A DNA stretch of 64,000 bases from Thalassia testudinum. Its lineage: Eukaryota; Streptophyta; Magnoliopsida; Alismatales; Hydrocharitaceae. The notes under the pieces were generated by a model. It had not been told where the DNA came from. It saw only the letters and a list, made by a program, of their open reading frames with translations, and did not search any database. The translations under genes were made by a program, and so were the position numbers. Where the stretch lies: positions 71,426,501 through 71,490,500 of the forward strand of contig JAZHRO010000003.1 in assembly GCA_037157565.1 (NCBI GenBank), in the 5' to 3' direction. The first letter of the stretch is position 1; each line of letters opens with the position of its first letter. This document shows positions 11,131 through 24,657 of the stretch, piece by piece.

Positions 11131-14100
11131 TGATCACGTGGTTTTCACTCAACTCAGTAATTAAGTTAATTTCACTTAATTAAGAGTAGAAGTCACTTAG
11201 GTTAACCCATAGTTGTGTCGGTTGTGTAGTATAGGGTTGAATTAACCTAAATTTTAGAAATTTTTACTGGTTGAGTCCGGGTCATTCATTGGGAGGTATA
11301 ATAATTTTCTCCAAATTCACCAATTTTCTTTTGTTTCTCTATATGTTTAAGAGGTATAACTAAGTTGATTTTTAAAACATGAATTTTGTAAAAATATTTC
11401 AACTATAAAGAATATACAAAATTCAAAATGAAAAACATATTTACTTAAATGATGTACTTTATTAACAAGTAAATGTGCTAGTTTTCCAATTTTATTTCTA
11501 AAGAAATTAAGGCAATTAAAAGTTGTTCTATTAAAACATGCCTTTTTAGAATTAAAATAAAATTAAAAAGTAATTAAAATGATGCAAGAAAAGATTATTT
11601 TCTTCGGCCTCTCTCTTCTTCTCTCTTTCATTTTCTTCTCTTTCTCGAGTTCTTTCTTACCGTTCTTCTGTTGTTCTTGTCTTCTCCTGCCTTCTTTTCT
11701 TCCCTTAGTCTTCTCCTTTTGTTCCTTAATCTCTTTTCCTTCCTTAGTGTTTGTGCTCCTTTGTTCCTTAGCCTTTGCTCAACACTTGGCATTTTTAGCC
11801 ATCAACTTTCTCTTTTCCTTAAGTCCTTCAGCTGAATTGGGTTTTTTTTTATTTTTTAACCAAAATTTATTTTATTTGCGGTGAGGTCCTTTTGAGGATA
11901 CACAGCACCCTGAGACCAGGGTGGGACCAGACCCTACTCGCTCCTCGCCTAATCTCAATTAGGTTAGTTTTCGGTTTATTTCTTATCAGTTCACAGTCTC
12001 GATCCAATTTGGCTCAACTCGGCCTCCCACGTCTCTCGCTCATGCCCCCAAGGGCGCACACCCGCAAGCACACAAGCCCGCACACACACACACATGCACA
12101 TGCTCAGATCAGATCGGTAACTGCTGCACCGAGCACTGACGACTGAAGAGGCCACGCAACAAATTCGTTTTATCCCCAGGTGCATGCTTAGAATCCAATG
12201 ATGTGGGACTATCTAACCCCTTTCCGACCCAACTTCAAATGATCATAACTTTCTACCCAGAGCTCCAAATCGAGTGATTTCAAGTTTGTTAGAAATCTCT
12301 AAGATAGATCTATGCAATTGCAGGGTTAATTTAAGGTTTCGAAGATGTTTTTGTCCTCAATTTGAAAGATGAAATCAAGGGTTCCTACGGGTTATTACTA
12401 GCCTAGAAATGAAATTTATATCTACAGAGTTCTCAGATGGACTTTTCTCTTTTATTTAAAGGTCTGTACAAATTATATAAGTAATTTCACATCTATTACT
12501 GTAGCCTTTAAGCTCTTAAGACCTTCAGGAATAGTAGAGAAGCTCTTTACTTCGCTGAAAGCTTCAGAGTTCTGATCTTCAGACTTCATTATGTGCAACA
12601 GACATTTAAGAATGCTTCTAATCAATTTAAACTAATTATAAGAGTTATAATTAACTCATCTGGGCAGGATTCATGTTCATATTTCAACAAAATGGAACTG
12701 TTGTTGGTTTGTGTTTGAAAGTAACCCAAATTGACTAGAACTAAATTCCCACTAAATAAATCATCTGAGCTCACTTTAATCACTTTCAGATAATTCAACA
12801 AATTCTCAAAAATAGTTTACACTCTTCAATACCTCAGATTGAACTTAGAAAAAAAGTTTCCTCCTCAAGTTTCACAATAAAGGCCTCAAGGTTGACTTTT
12901 GATTCAAAGCCTTCTCCCAAGAAATCAAAGCCTCGAATAGAGTCTCTTCAACACTAGAAACTTATTCCGATCTTCTGGAAGGTGTTCTAGCTCTTATTCC
13001 TAGGGTTACAGGCTCATTGCCTGAACTTGAAAACATGTGTGTTCGTTAGAACCATTCAGAGGTTGCTATAGTGTTCTAAAGGTTTAAACAGCTTTAGGCA
13101 TTGCACTGAAGCTTCTGAGTTCCTTCAATGCTTCTTAAATCTCTTTAACAGACTTCTCCAACTCCGCTGGAGTTGGGGAAGATGAAGTTCAATCTTTGGC
13201 TACAGACATTAAATCTTCAAATAAATATCCTCAAGACAATCAGTGATCCTCATTATATAATTTTGGAGCTTCTCAACAGATTCTAGAGGCTGAAACACAG
13301 TTTTGGCTCGCCGGAGCTCACCGGAGCTCCGATGAGTCCAGAAAATGTAAAAAGTATGCACAGATTGTTAAAACATGCTATTTTTGATTTAGAAAGGATC
13401 CTGAGGTTGCAAGGAACCTCAGTATCACATTTAATTCCTCATTATTTCTTTAAATGTAAGATTTGACAGTGAGATCGTTTCTTAAAGGATTTGAGTGGTT
13501 AAAGCTCAGGACTTGTTTAACCACTCAACTGAGAGGTTACAACAAATCAACAGATGTTTATATTCATAAATATATAATTAATTTAAGATTTGAACTATTC
13601 CTGAGCTGCCATGGACAGCAAGCTCAGGAACTAAATTAAATTTGGGTGTTTAATTTATATGTGATATTAATATGTATTATAGTGTCGATTAGGGTTCATA
13701 AGTGGTGAATAGATGATGAAGAACCCAGTGGAGGTGGAATTAGGTTGATTACTGTCACCATAGACAGTGTCAGCAGTTGGTGAAGGTGGAATATGAATTA
13801 GGCGATTAGGTGATCAATTAAATGATTAAGTGATTTAGAAATGATCATGGAAGATACAGGAAGGTGTACAGTGATTTCAAAAGATGAAATTAAGTCTCTG
13901 GCGAGCTCAAGGAACTCGCTGGTGTCAGAGAAGATGAAACTTCAATCTGACATTTACTCTAATCTAACTACCTAAACTAACTAACTAAACTAGCCTACTC
14001 CTCCTAATCCTAATCTACTGTTACCTGGACGAAGCGGTCAATAGGGTTCCGCCGAAGATTCATAGTGGACGAAAAAATCATAGGCTGGAAGAAAGATCTC

Positions 14101-15085
14101 TGGCGGGAGGATTTGAGGTGGAGTGGAGGATTCCATGGGTCGGCGCCTGTGTCAGAGACGCGGAAGACCGCGGTGGATCTCCTCGGCTAATTAAGATGGA
14201 CGGAGGAAGTCGGAAAGTGGAATGGAAAGTCACCGGAGTTTTGGACAAATAGCCTATTGGGTCGGCTACAGTGTTAGAAGAGGGAAGGGAGCCAACTTGA
14301 ATAAAATCAGAGGTGTGAGGGGGTATTTATAGCATTTAACAGCGAAGAGTGTGGTGGGGTCTAGCCGAGGAAGGAGCTTGAGGAGCTTAACCTCCGTTGT
14401 TGACTCCGACGACGGTGAGGTTATCTCCCACTGTAAAATAGGATTCCCGATTAATCCAGACCAGTGGATGAAGTGGAGGTGGTGAGCGCAGGCTATAAGA
14501 ACTTGGACAAAGAAGGATGATGTCGGTAGGGCAGTAATCGCACGGTGGGGTGACTCTCAACCGCCAGCCGTTCATTCGGCCGAAGAAGAAGAAGATGAAG
14601 GGGGACTTAAATGAAATAAAACTTAAGGACCTGTGTGAGAAATAAGGACCCGACCGTAATGAATTTTAAGGACCAAAATGTAAACCCAGGTTTTAAAGGT
14701 TTATTTTAACTTAGATCTTTTTCAACTTTTTATATATGTTGGTAAATAAGGTAAATATTATGTTTACACCTTGAATTTACATTTTTGACCTTTTTAGGTT
14801 AATTTATTACATTAAGTAAAATTACTTAAGTTATTATATACTTTGGTATACATTTAGTTTAAGTTACTTAGCTTAATTAATTAAGGAAATGATTAATAGG
14901 ATTTTGAGTCCAATTATTAACAAATTATTAATAATGTTAATTGAATGATAAAGTGCCATTTTTAACATATTTTAAGGTCCTTTACTAAATATCCCTTTTT
15001 AACCCTTATAAATTCATAACCTTAGCTAATTAACTAGGAAGACTAGTTAATTAGAGGTAATTAGAGATCATGATGTGCCTCATCA
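11131..15085 (-). repeat. RE1 5' LTR
   Basis: The right end (minus-strand start) is TGATGAGGCACATCATG. The left end TG at 11131 lies next to the primer-binding site. Only 13237-15085 can be checked against the other LTR. At about 3.95 kb it is long for Athila, and the inner 2.1 kb (11131-13236) could include an unrecognised insertion. That inner part holds a CA-rich simple repeat near 12060-12105 and no credible gene. Confidence 0.8.
14323..14332 (-). promoter_or_regulatory. TATA box of RE1 5' LTR
   Basis: The minus strand reads CTATAAATAC, conserved with 1089-1098 in the other LTR. It would drive leftward transcription of RE1. Confidence 0.6.
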
Positions 15086-15405
15086 AACACTTAGAGGAGC
15101 TCCTGTGTCAATCACTTCCATTCCTCTCATTAGAGCTACCCATCTGTAGCACTCATAGGTATGGCTCTCACTCGAGGATTTCCTAATCGTTGCTGTACCT
15201 CAAAAATCACATTCATTTGCTGATCTAGAGTATCTCAATCCTTAACTACCAAAGTGTTATAAATATTAGGCATCTTCTTTGGTGGAAGAAAAGCAACATC
15301 CAAGACTGAGAAATACCAATAATTGGGTAGTAACGATTTGCCCTAGTTTTTTTCTTTTTCAGATGTGGAAACCGCAGGACCAGAAGTAGTAGGATTGATT
15401 TGAAT
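15086..15405 (-). pseudogene. atpB: ATP synthase CF1 beta subunit, N-terminal fragment
   Basis: A fragment of the plastid ATP synthase beta subunit, about the first 107 of roughly 500 codons. Recognised by S-G-P-A-V-S-T near the start, [30 protein letters not shown] and V-I-D-T-G-A-P-L-S-V at the cut end. The start codon position (15403-15405) reads ATT on the minus strand, and stops interrupt the frame near residue 20 and after M-S-A-T-D-G. The gene stops abruptly at the RE1 LTR boundary, so RE1 inserted inside it; the rest should lie left of the window. Its divergent position relative to rbcL matches the plastid chromosome. Confidence 0.88.
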
Positions 15406-16367
15406 AATTATGAGAACGGAAAACAAATAGGTAGAAAGTGAAATAGGTCGAAATTGAACATAATAATTTAATAGATTTCCGAATCGAAAGTGTCCGATAA
15501 CAAGTGGATCCACTCATTACAACATATGTAGTAAGGAAGGAATTACATCCATGTAGTAAAGCAGTGAAGTGAGTTAGCACTCGATTTAGTTAGTATTGTC
15601 CAATCGAATCCAATTCTACTAATTGCATGGAATCATTCCACTAATTGAGTCCATTTTCAAGTTCAATCAACCTCTTTTCCCACTGTATTTCCATTGCAAA
15701 TCAAAGTCACAACCAAAATCTCAAGTAGATGAATAAGAATCGCGAATGAAGAAGTATGGTTCATTTATCTATCATTATGTGAATTTATCTATCATTATAT
15801 ATAATTTGATCCATATTAGGTTAGGCTTTGATTCTTAAAAAGTAGAATTCGTACCTAAACTTGGGGATTCATTCATGATTTAGATCTTTTGATCTCTTAG
15901 GCATACCCCTTGTGGTTTTTTTTTGGATATGGATTGGAGCCCATTCTTGTTTTATCCTTTCATAGATGAATTATCATAGATGAATTATGCTTGTTTTCAC
16001 ATCTAGGATTAACATATACAACATAGATTCCTTTCAAGGGAGAATTCTTCTTAGTATATTCGATATGGAAATTCAAAGAAAGGGGGGATTTTCATAAATT
16101 CAAAACCTGCAAAACAAAACAAGTATTGGGTTGCACCATACATATCCAGGACTATACAATAATGATGTATTTGGCCAATATATGGTTTTCTTAATTCCAA
16201 AAATGGAGAATATTTTTTTCGTTGAAAATGTCTGGAAAGGTTCTTTTTTTGTTTCAAAGATTTCATTCATGCCTATTCCACTACTGAAAATAGTTTGAGT
16301 AGACATTTTCATTACTACCATTGTGAGACAATTCTGAATTCGTGAGTTGTAGAGAGGGGAAGGATTG
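15406..16367. other. atpB-rbcL spacer, plastid-derived
   Basis: About 960 bases between the atpB and rbcL remnants, the position of the plastid spacer that carries both promoters. The last bases before rbcL (a purine-rich AGAGAGGGGAAGG before the ATG) keep the usual Shine-Dalgarno-like stretch. I did not identify individual promoter boxes with confidence. No other gene is seen. Confidence 0.7.
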
Positions 16368-17830
<1,463 letters not shown>

Positions 17831-19320
17831 ACTAAACGTGCATAATTCAGTAATTCCTGTTTGTTCTCCAATTCAGTAATTCCTATTTGTTGTTTGAACT
17901 CATAGGTTTGTTCTCCTAAGTATAATCAGTTTGTTCTCCAAAGAAAGAATGACCAAATATCCATCTTTGGATTTGCACATACCCTTTTTTTTATATATCT
18001 ATTTTGTATATATCTATATAAATAGAAATTCAATCCATAAATATGTCCATAATGCATAGACATTACCCTTGACATTACAATCTCACCTATACTATAATGA
18101 TAGAATGATGGATACACCTAAGAAACAAAGAAGAAAGGGAATCCTTTGCCTCTTCCAGCCCGATTTTAGTCTTCTAAATTATAGGCCGGAACTCCGGGAT
18201 CTAACAGCAGGTCATCCAACCGGTGCCCCCCATTTGATGCTGTTACGGAGTTATCGATACCTTCTCCTCTTAAGGGATGGTTGAAAGAGACTGCTCGACA
18301 CAGAATCTATCTGAACTTACCACACCGGGCAATGCTGCCCATGAGTAGTGCAGTAAGGAGGTTTTCAATTCACTGCTGAATTAATTCCTCCAGGTTGCTT
18401 GTGAAATCTTAGAATATGAGTAGTACTCTACCTCGGTCCCTGCCAGCTCAAGATTAGTGGATAAGGTGATGCATATTGAAAACACCACTTGTTAACGTCC
18501 AAGAATCTCCTGTTTGACGGTGTTTTTGCTTCAGATTCAGAGCTACCCTTGGAGCTGAAGAGCTACCCTTCGATGGGACTACCTTGGAGCTTCCCAAGCA
18601 GCCTCTCAATTAGACCTAACCGATTCCTACCTCGACTCATTCTGTTAATTAGAATCTGACAAAATACTCATTCTTGAAGAATAATAATAACTACCCAAAT
18701 CTGAATGCCCCGCGGTGGACATCCTTGAAATGGAAATGAAATCCACCTCACTTCGCACTGAACTCCTTCCCTTTGGAAGAGCTTGGCCGGTACCCTCTCT
18801 AGTGAGATTCCCCTCGGGGAATGCACTCCACTGAAGTTCACCCGGTACCCATGAATGAGATACTTGAATTCCGATTTCGGTTCATTTCAGATTTGGTTCC
18901 AACCCAACGCGGAAATGGCAAAGCAAATGTAATACACTTCGCACCTATCATAGCTAACTGAATCCCGGGAAAGGGAAACACTCACACTATAAATGAAACA
19001 TTAAACACTCCCTGATCTTGGAATACGCTGCCTTAACTTAAGGAATGCTAACTAGGTAAACCTCTTGCCCTTTAATTACAGGCCAAGTCAGAGGCCCCTG
19101 CTATACCTTAGAGTCATCACTCCAACTCCCCTTCCTGAAAGGTAGCGAATAACTTGGGGAATGGATTGATTAAGGAGGGTCATTTATGAATGGAATCCAC
19201 TGCTATGCACATGGGTCACCTAGCTGACGCTTGGGGCTATGATGCTTGTAGATATAGAACTCATGTTTATTACCCACCCGTAGAATGGTTATTTGATTAT
19301 TTGAAGACAGCTCGATTGGA
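17831..19320. other. rbcL 3' flank and unassigned, possibly mitochondrial DNA
   Basis: The first 100 bases or so look like the plastid sequence downstream of rbcL. From about 18100 the sequence is of higher GC, with no plastid gene recognised and no accD. Its texture (for example repeated GGTACC words near 18790 and 18840) resembles plant mitochondrial non-coding DNA, but I recognise no mitochondrial gene. Short open stretches such as 18117-18284 have no family I know. Confidence 0.4.
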
Positions 19321-20280
19321 AGAACTACTCGATGGTTTGACTTGACCCCTTTAGTATCATTCGAGGGGACACTGAGGTCTTATAGGATGAGGCTTTGATC
19401 CCTCCCATAGCACAAACAAAATGAAAAAGCGAATCCTTTGCTCTGAACTGATATTTCAAACTAGTCGATTCTTTTCTTTCTAATGGCCTTTGTTCTTGAG
19501 GAATAGAATCTATAGGTAGACCCATGGACAATCTCATATTCTATGGATTTTGATAGATGAGAGATTCTGCAAAGAGTTTTCATACTAATGAATGGAATCT
19601 GACCCTATCCAATTTCCATTGTGATGAGATAATCCCAATTTCCACTGTGATGAGATAATCAATCCAGATTGGAATATGTGTCAAAAAATAATCTGCTTTT
19701 CTATCAGACATTACAATCAAAGTCTTTGTTCCTTTTTTTGAAGCGAATGGAATAAGGAAAGACGTTTGATTTGCTTAATGAATTGCTAACACACATGACT
19801 TTTTGTTTGTTTTGTTTGTTCACTATATATATATTACTTATTATTCTTAGGAATCTGAATCTAAATAAGGAAGTCCGAATAGACCGGACAAAAATAGGAA
19901 TAGACATCTTTGACGAACAGGAGCAAGAACCATTTGGATTTCCTTTCGACACAAAAAAGGGGATTTGAACCCTTTTCTCGTGTCGAATAAAAGATTCGAA
20001 AGACTGGTAATCCCCTCTGAGATGCATTGGTTTCTTCTCTTCATTTATCCTTTCCTTTACGTCGGATTCTATTTGTCTCTCATACCTATTCTCCTTTACT
20101 AGGAATGGGATACAAGGAATTATACCAATTTTAGACATCACGCAAAAAATAGTATATAAACAAAGCAAACAAAACACTTTACAGAATTGTTTGGATGATC
20201 ATAGATCATGTATGGATCAACAAAAAGGAGAAACTCGATTCCACCCCTTCCTTTTGACCAACTTGATGACAGTCCTAGGT
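19321..20280 (-). other. Sequence downstream of petA, plastid-like
   Basis: About 960 bases on the 3' side of the petA remnant, the place of the petA-psbJ spacer in plastids. I did not find psbJ. A small open stretch at 19771-19968 (+) has a hydrophobic start and a charged tail, but I do not recognise it. No confident gene. Confidence 0.45.
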
Positions 20281-21221
20281 TTAGAAATTCATTTCTTTCA
20301 ATTGAACCTTTTCGAACTGTTTGTTTTTAAGAACCAAACTGATTTCCAAATCATGGATGCAAGGAAGAACAAAAGACCATGGACATGTAATGGATCTTGG
20401 AGCACTATTTCATCATCCCCCTAACCAAAGCCTCCCACATTGGGATTACTTGTTAATGGTTGATCAAGCTTGATAGATTCATTCTCTGAAACAAGAAGTT
20501 CTGGTCCTGGAGGTATAATATCAACCACTTGACGCCCATCCGATGGATCAGCTATGGTTATTTCGTATCCGCCCTTTTCTTTACGTACTATTTGAGTTCC
20601 TACCAATGAAGCGTTATAGACTGTATTGTGACTTTTTCTCCCATCGAGATAAATCTGCCCCCTTCCCCTATTCCCACCTACATATATGGGATATTTTCAA
20701 AAATGAACGTTAGTGTCCGAAGAAAGAATAGGAAAGACAATTTCACTATATTTTGGTTTTTATCTTTAGGACCTATTACAAGAATATTTTGTTGAGTGGG
20801 ACGATAACTCTGAAAAGATAGATTGCCGATCTTTTCTTTCATCTCAGGGGAAATACAATCGAGAGGAGCTAATTCAAATCCTTCGAGTCAAATCAGAACT
20901 GCCCCCAAAGACCCCTTTTTCCCATTGGCAAGAACTTGTTTAAGTTGCATATCATAAGGGATTTTCACAACTGCTTCAAATATAGTATTGGGAAGTACAG
21001 CTTGCGGAACTTCAATATCCACGAGTTTATTAGCTAAATGGCAATTGGCACATACAATTCATCCACTTGCCTCACGTGGATTTTCATAAGCCTGCTGCGC
21101 AAAAATGGGATATGCGTTTGAAAAAGATGTCTGACTTATGATTTATATCATGATCGATACGGAAGTAGATCGAGTCATCTGTGCCTTTAAAAAAATCAAA
21201 AACAGTCTTTCTATTTTGCAT
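20281..21221 (-). pseudogene. petA: Cytochrome f, decayed copy
   Basis: Cytochrome f of the plastid cytochrome b6f complex, normally about 320 codons. The start M-Q-N-R-K-T lies at 21221. The signal-peptide junction A-Y-P-I-F-A-Q-Q is followed by the heme-binding C-A-N-C-H motif; just before it an in-frame TGA replaces a usual Arg codon. The body has [21 protein letters not shown] and G-G-Y-E-I-T-I-A-D. The far end keeps D-E-I-V-L-Q-D-P-L and a TAA at 20281-20283 after M-N-F. A frameshift follows residue 32 and another stop lies near 20421. Order with cemA, ycf4 and psaI is as in plastids. Confidence 0.93.
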
Positions 21222-21453
21222 GGTCCAATCATTGATCCTGGAATTTCTATAATAAATTTGGTAGGTAGCTAGTATAGTTAGTTCCCTATCCACGAGTCTG
21301 CCATTGAAATGGAAGAATGGGAAATAGGATAGAATACTTTGCTTAAAGAAGTAGAAGTCGAAAGAGTGAATCAGATGGAAGTACTTTCTTTATGTAATGC
21401 ATGCATAAAGACACATTTGGAGCTGATTGATATAAGGATGGAGATCCAATGAG
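21222..21453 (-). other. cemA-petA spacer
   Basis: About 230 bases between the two plastid gene remnants, as in plastid genomes. Nothing else is seen. Confidence 0.7.
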
Positions 21454-22148
21454 TTATTCATTCATTGAATGATAAATCACTACAAGCGAAGGAGATACAC
21501 GATTTCAATAATGGAAAATCCAATATTTCACAATTGTATCTAGAATGACAGGAAAATTGCAGACAAGATCGGATATAATTTGATCATTATGAGCTAATCC
21601 AAAATCATTGTAGACCGAACCAATCATAAGTTCCCAACCATGGGGCGAGTGAAATCCGATCCATAAATCAGTAAGTAAAAGAATGGAAAAAGCTTTGATT
21701 GTGTCACTTAAGTTAGAAATGAATTCCTAAACCTAAGAATTCTGAATGACAAGTTCTTCATTACGTAGAATACAATAACTGCTTAGAATAGCGAAACATA
21801 TTAGATTTGTCGACAAATGCAAGAGAATATGTAGAGAATATTCATTATGTGTTTTCACCAATTGTATCGTTTCTTTGTGAATTCCTATCGGAAGCTTTTG
21901 TATATGTGTCCCCGGGGACTCCTTATTTATTTCGTCCAACATGAAGAGTTCTTCGAATTCTATGAATCTTTCTAGAACCTTCTTCTCTTTAATACCATTC
22001 AAGAAGGTTTTCGATTGCTGGGTATTTCACCAATTCGTAATCCAAGGTTCTAGACATTGATGAAATGATAGAGAGATCCACCAGGGCGAAAAGACTATAG
22101 ATGCAAGATAAGGAAGAGAAGTCAATGCTTTCTTTTTTTTTACTTTTC
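21454..22148 (-). pseudogene. cemA: Chloroplast envelope membrane protein, decayed copy
   Basis: The plastid CemA (ycf10) protein of the inner envelope, about 230 codons in most plants and of similar length here. Visible segments: [11 protein letters not shown] near the start, [25 protein letters not shown] in the middle, and D-Q-I-I-S and S-P-S-L-V-V-I-Y-H-S-M-N-E at the end, followed by TAA at 21454-21456. The usual ATG is not present in the 5' A-rich stretch. Stops and frameshifts break the frame, including one between F-H-Y and N-R-V near the end. It lies directly upstream of petA, as in plastids. Confidence 0.92.
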
Positions 22149-22830
22149 CTCTGTGAATTGTTAATGAATTTGCACCTACTCTAGCATCAACTCTATCGAA
22201 TATTTCTTTGAAGCATGAGTTCGATAATAGAACAAGATATGGAACAAACTTGTAGATCTATTCCGGATTTTTGTGTAATTATTTCGTTTCGGAATCTCAA
22301 ATCAATATCGAAATAGAATAGGACTTCGGATGAACAAATAAGAATCCTAAGAAAATACTCGCATTTTTTTTAGTTTTTTTTCAATTGATTTTGTCTTTTT
22401 TTTGAATGTTCAAAAAAGTGACTTGAAGTGACTTTGACTCGCTCCACTCTGCAAGCTCCGTGTCGCTGGATTCTGATTGAAAGACAAAAGAATCCCACCA
22501 GTGCCTAGAACAATTCTTTCGAAATCTTTCCTTGTCTAGCCACATCTCACCACAGTAAAGATGAATATGGATAAAGAAGATTGATAATGAAATCCGAAAT
22601 AGACAGAAAAATGAGAATGAAATGGGAATAGTATTCTTTTCGTTGTAGTGGAGTTGTTTTCCTACATATATGCCCCCCTATTTTTGTTTATGGAGCACGT
22701 ACCCACCAACAGAATGAGGAAATCCAATCTACCATGTCTTGCTTGAAGGAACATTCTAATGAGCATTTGAGTGAAAGGCAGTTCCATGACATTCAAAACA
22801 AAAGAAAGGGATGTCACCAAGTTCCTTCAC
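22149..22830 (-). other. ycf4-cemA spacer
   Basis: About 680 bases of AT-rich plastid-like spacer. No gene is recognised. Confidence 0.65.
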
Positions 22831-23397
22831 TTATGCTGAGAAAGTCTTTTCATTCTTCATTTCAAAAGACTTTGGTACATGCAAGAAATAGGCCGATTCC
22901 GCAATGGAGCTTTTCGTTCCATTTCTTGTGGAGTCCAATTCTCATCAGTACGAGTCAAGGGAATGACTCCCTATCCTCGGATTTCCATATAAAGAACACG
23001 ATGAAAATACAGACCCTCTTTCACCTCCATTCTGATTGACTGGATATCTTTCATAAAGAAGCGAAGAAGGATGCAGCGATTTTTTCCAGGGAATCCCCAA
23101 CGACAAATACATACTATTGCTTCTTTTCTATCGAATCGATCATAACCACTGCCTATATTCCACGAAATTATGCACCACAAATAGGAGCTAATAAATAGAC
23201 CTGCAATTCCATAGAAAGACTTTACAATTCTAAAAACGTGGAAAGAAAAAGATTTGCTAATCAGGGAATACAGATATCAGATTCCTACCAAGATAACTCG
23301 AAGTCCTAACCACTCAAAATCCCAGTGAACCCTAATGACTTCTTTTTCTAGATCCCCTTATCAGTTCTATCCATATTTTTTCTGATCGCCAGTTCAT
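22831..23397 (-). pseudogene. ycf4: Photosystem I assembly protein Ycf4, decayed copy
   Basis: Ycf4, a thylakoid protein needed for photosystem I assembly, normally about 184 codons; the remnant is 567 bases. It starts M-N-W-R-S-E-K-I-W-I-E at 23397. After G-S-R-K-R a stop appears, where the intact protein enters its membrane segments. The middle keeps [14 protein letters not shown] and F-R-F/R-W-G-F-P-G-like sequence, then [16 protein letters not shown] and Y-M-E-I-R-G. The end reads E-M-K-N-E-K-T-F-S-A then TAA. At least two frameshifts are needed. The order psaI-ycf4-cemA-petA is the plastid order. Confidence 0.92.
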
Positions 23398-23751
23398 ATT
23401 ATACTAGATCCAGTTGTATTCGATTGGAATTCCGAGAAGAACCCAAATGCATTGGAGAAGAACCCAAATGCATTCGATTTGTCTTCTCTTGCTCCCACCC
23501 AAAATCATTCTCATCCACTAGTGCTACTTTGTTGTGAACCATTAGGAAAAATTGGTTAGATACATTGACATTCTCCTTTTTGGAATATGGAATAGATGGA
23601 TTCCTTTTTGACTAGGTATATCCGTATATAGCTACGGATATACATTTACCCAAATCTCATGTATCTGTATGAGTCAAAGTTATCTCATTTGTGTTCATAG
23701 GAAAGCACATATCATACGATATTCCATGAAATGAATACCCCATATTCAGAT

Positions 23752-23910
23752 CTAGTGTGGAAAGGAATTGATGAGATCTAGCCCCTCATCATATCTAGAT
23801 AATTTGATTTGTTTGAACATGAACAGATAAGGAAGAAATACCATTGCAATTGCCGGAAATACTAGGCCTACTAAAGGCACGAAAAGACAGGGTAAGTTCA
23901 GATCTGTCAT
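23752..23910 (-). pseudogene. psaI: Photosystem I subunit VIII copy with altered C-terminus
   Basis: A small photosystem I membrane subunit, normally about 36 codons. The first 23 codons match the family (M-T-D-L-N-L-P, then V-P-L-V-G-L-V-F-P-A-I-A-M), including most of the single membrane helix. After that, an indel shifts the frame and the reading continues open to a TAG at 23752-23754, giving 52 codons with an unrelated tail that includes K-Q-I-K-L-S-R-Y-D. Since all neighbouring plastid genes are dead, this is taken as a pseudogene even though it lacks an internal stop. Confidence 0.85.
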
Positions 23911-24567
23911 AGAAGAGATGCCTCAATTTCCTATTTGTACCTCTGATAGGGAAAGATATCCTATGATAAGTATATATATTATAAATAAGATGAATATAAA
24001 TAAGATGAAGTAGTTCCTAAGAGGAATTCTACATACCTTGCACTTAATGATTTTTATGCACGAATATGTATTAGAATCCATTTTCAAAAACTCTTCATTT
24101 ACCTTCTTATCTGAATCATTTTATGAATTCCGTCACGACTATAACTAGAATTCATCTGCGATCATCTTTGTCGAATAGAAAAGAGAATAATAGAAAATAG
24201 AACAAGGCGAAAGGATAATGGGGAAAAAGGGGGATTTCCAGAACCCTATTTTTCCCCGACTCTTTGGTTTTGTTTGCAAAATGGCGATTTTCGTTTGAAG
24301 AATGAGTGAACGAGCAAGATAATATCACTATCCTTCTTTTCAATCAAATACCTGAGTATTATCTTAGTTTACTTCAGTAGGCTTTTCAATAAATTGATTA
24401 ATCTTCCCAATTGTCAAATAATATGTAGACAACTAACAAATAATATTCAAGTAAAGTAGTTTGTCTACCAATCCTCTAAAATAATGAGCATCCACAGATC
24501 ATACTACGCTTATAGGAGCTGCGGCATATCAAGAGAATCAATGACTACATCTTTGATGCACATCATC
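23911..24567. other. psaI upstream region, plastid-like
   Basis: About 650 bases of AT-rich sequence on the 5' side of psaI, where accD would be expected further along. I do not recognise the accD end. The organelle/nuclear junction is not sharply visible; 24567 is a working limit. Confidence 0.45.
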
Positions 24568-24657
24568 TGGGAGTCACATATTAGTAATTCCATATATATA
24601 TATAGAAAACTCAAAGGAAAATCAGCAGAAAAGGAATATTTGGGAGTCACATATTAG
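24568..24657 (+). repeat. 17-bp direct repeat around an AT-rich core
   Basis: The word TGGGAGTCACATATTAG occurs at 24568-24584 and at 24641-24657, with about 56 bases between that include a run of TA. It could be a duplication at the edge of the organelle block. Confidence 0.6.

Larger units (their letters stand above)
1..15085 (-). mobile_element. RE1, Athila-type Ty3/gypsy LTR retrotransposon
   Basis: A minus-strand element read from right to left: 5' LTR (11131-15085), primer-binding site, leader, gag, protease, RT, RNase H, integrase, a 2.3 kb non-coding tail, polypurine tract and 3' LTR (1-1861, cut by the window edge). Window positions 1-1861 match 13237-15085 with few differences (one mismatch in each of two 60-base lines checked), which identifies the LTR pair. 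The Asp-tRNA type primer site and the pol motifs place it in the Athila lineage. Every coding domain carries stops or frameshifts, so it cannot move on its own proteins. No envelope-like ORF is seen after integrase. The right flank is plastid atpB sequence, so RE1 jumped into organelle DNA already in the nucleus. Confidence 0.9.

Noticed and set aside
11579..11884. 101-codon hydrophobic open stretch in the RE1 LTR
   Set aside because: Its Leu/Phe/Ser composition comes from a T/C-rich tract; no signal of a real gene.
12050..12146. CA/AC-rich stretch as a functional repeat
   Set aside because: A short simple repeat within the LTR with no further structure.
19965..20020. GGGATTTGAACCC-like T-arm near petA, possible tRNA
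   Set aside because: No D-arm, anticodon arm or paired acceptor stem could be placed around it.
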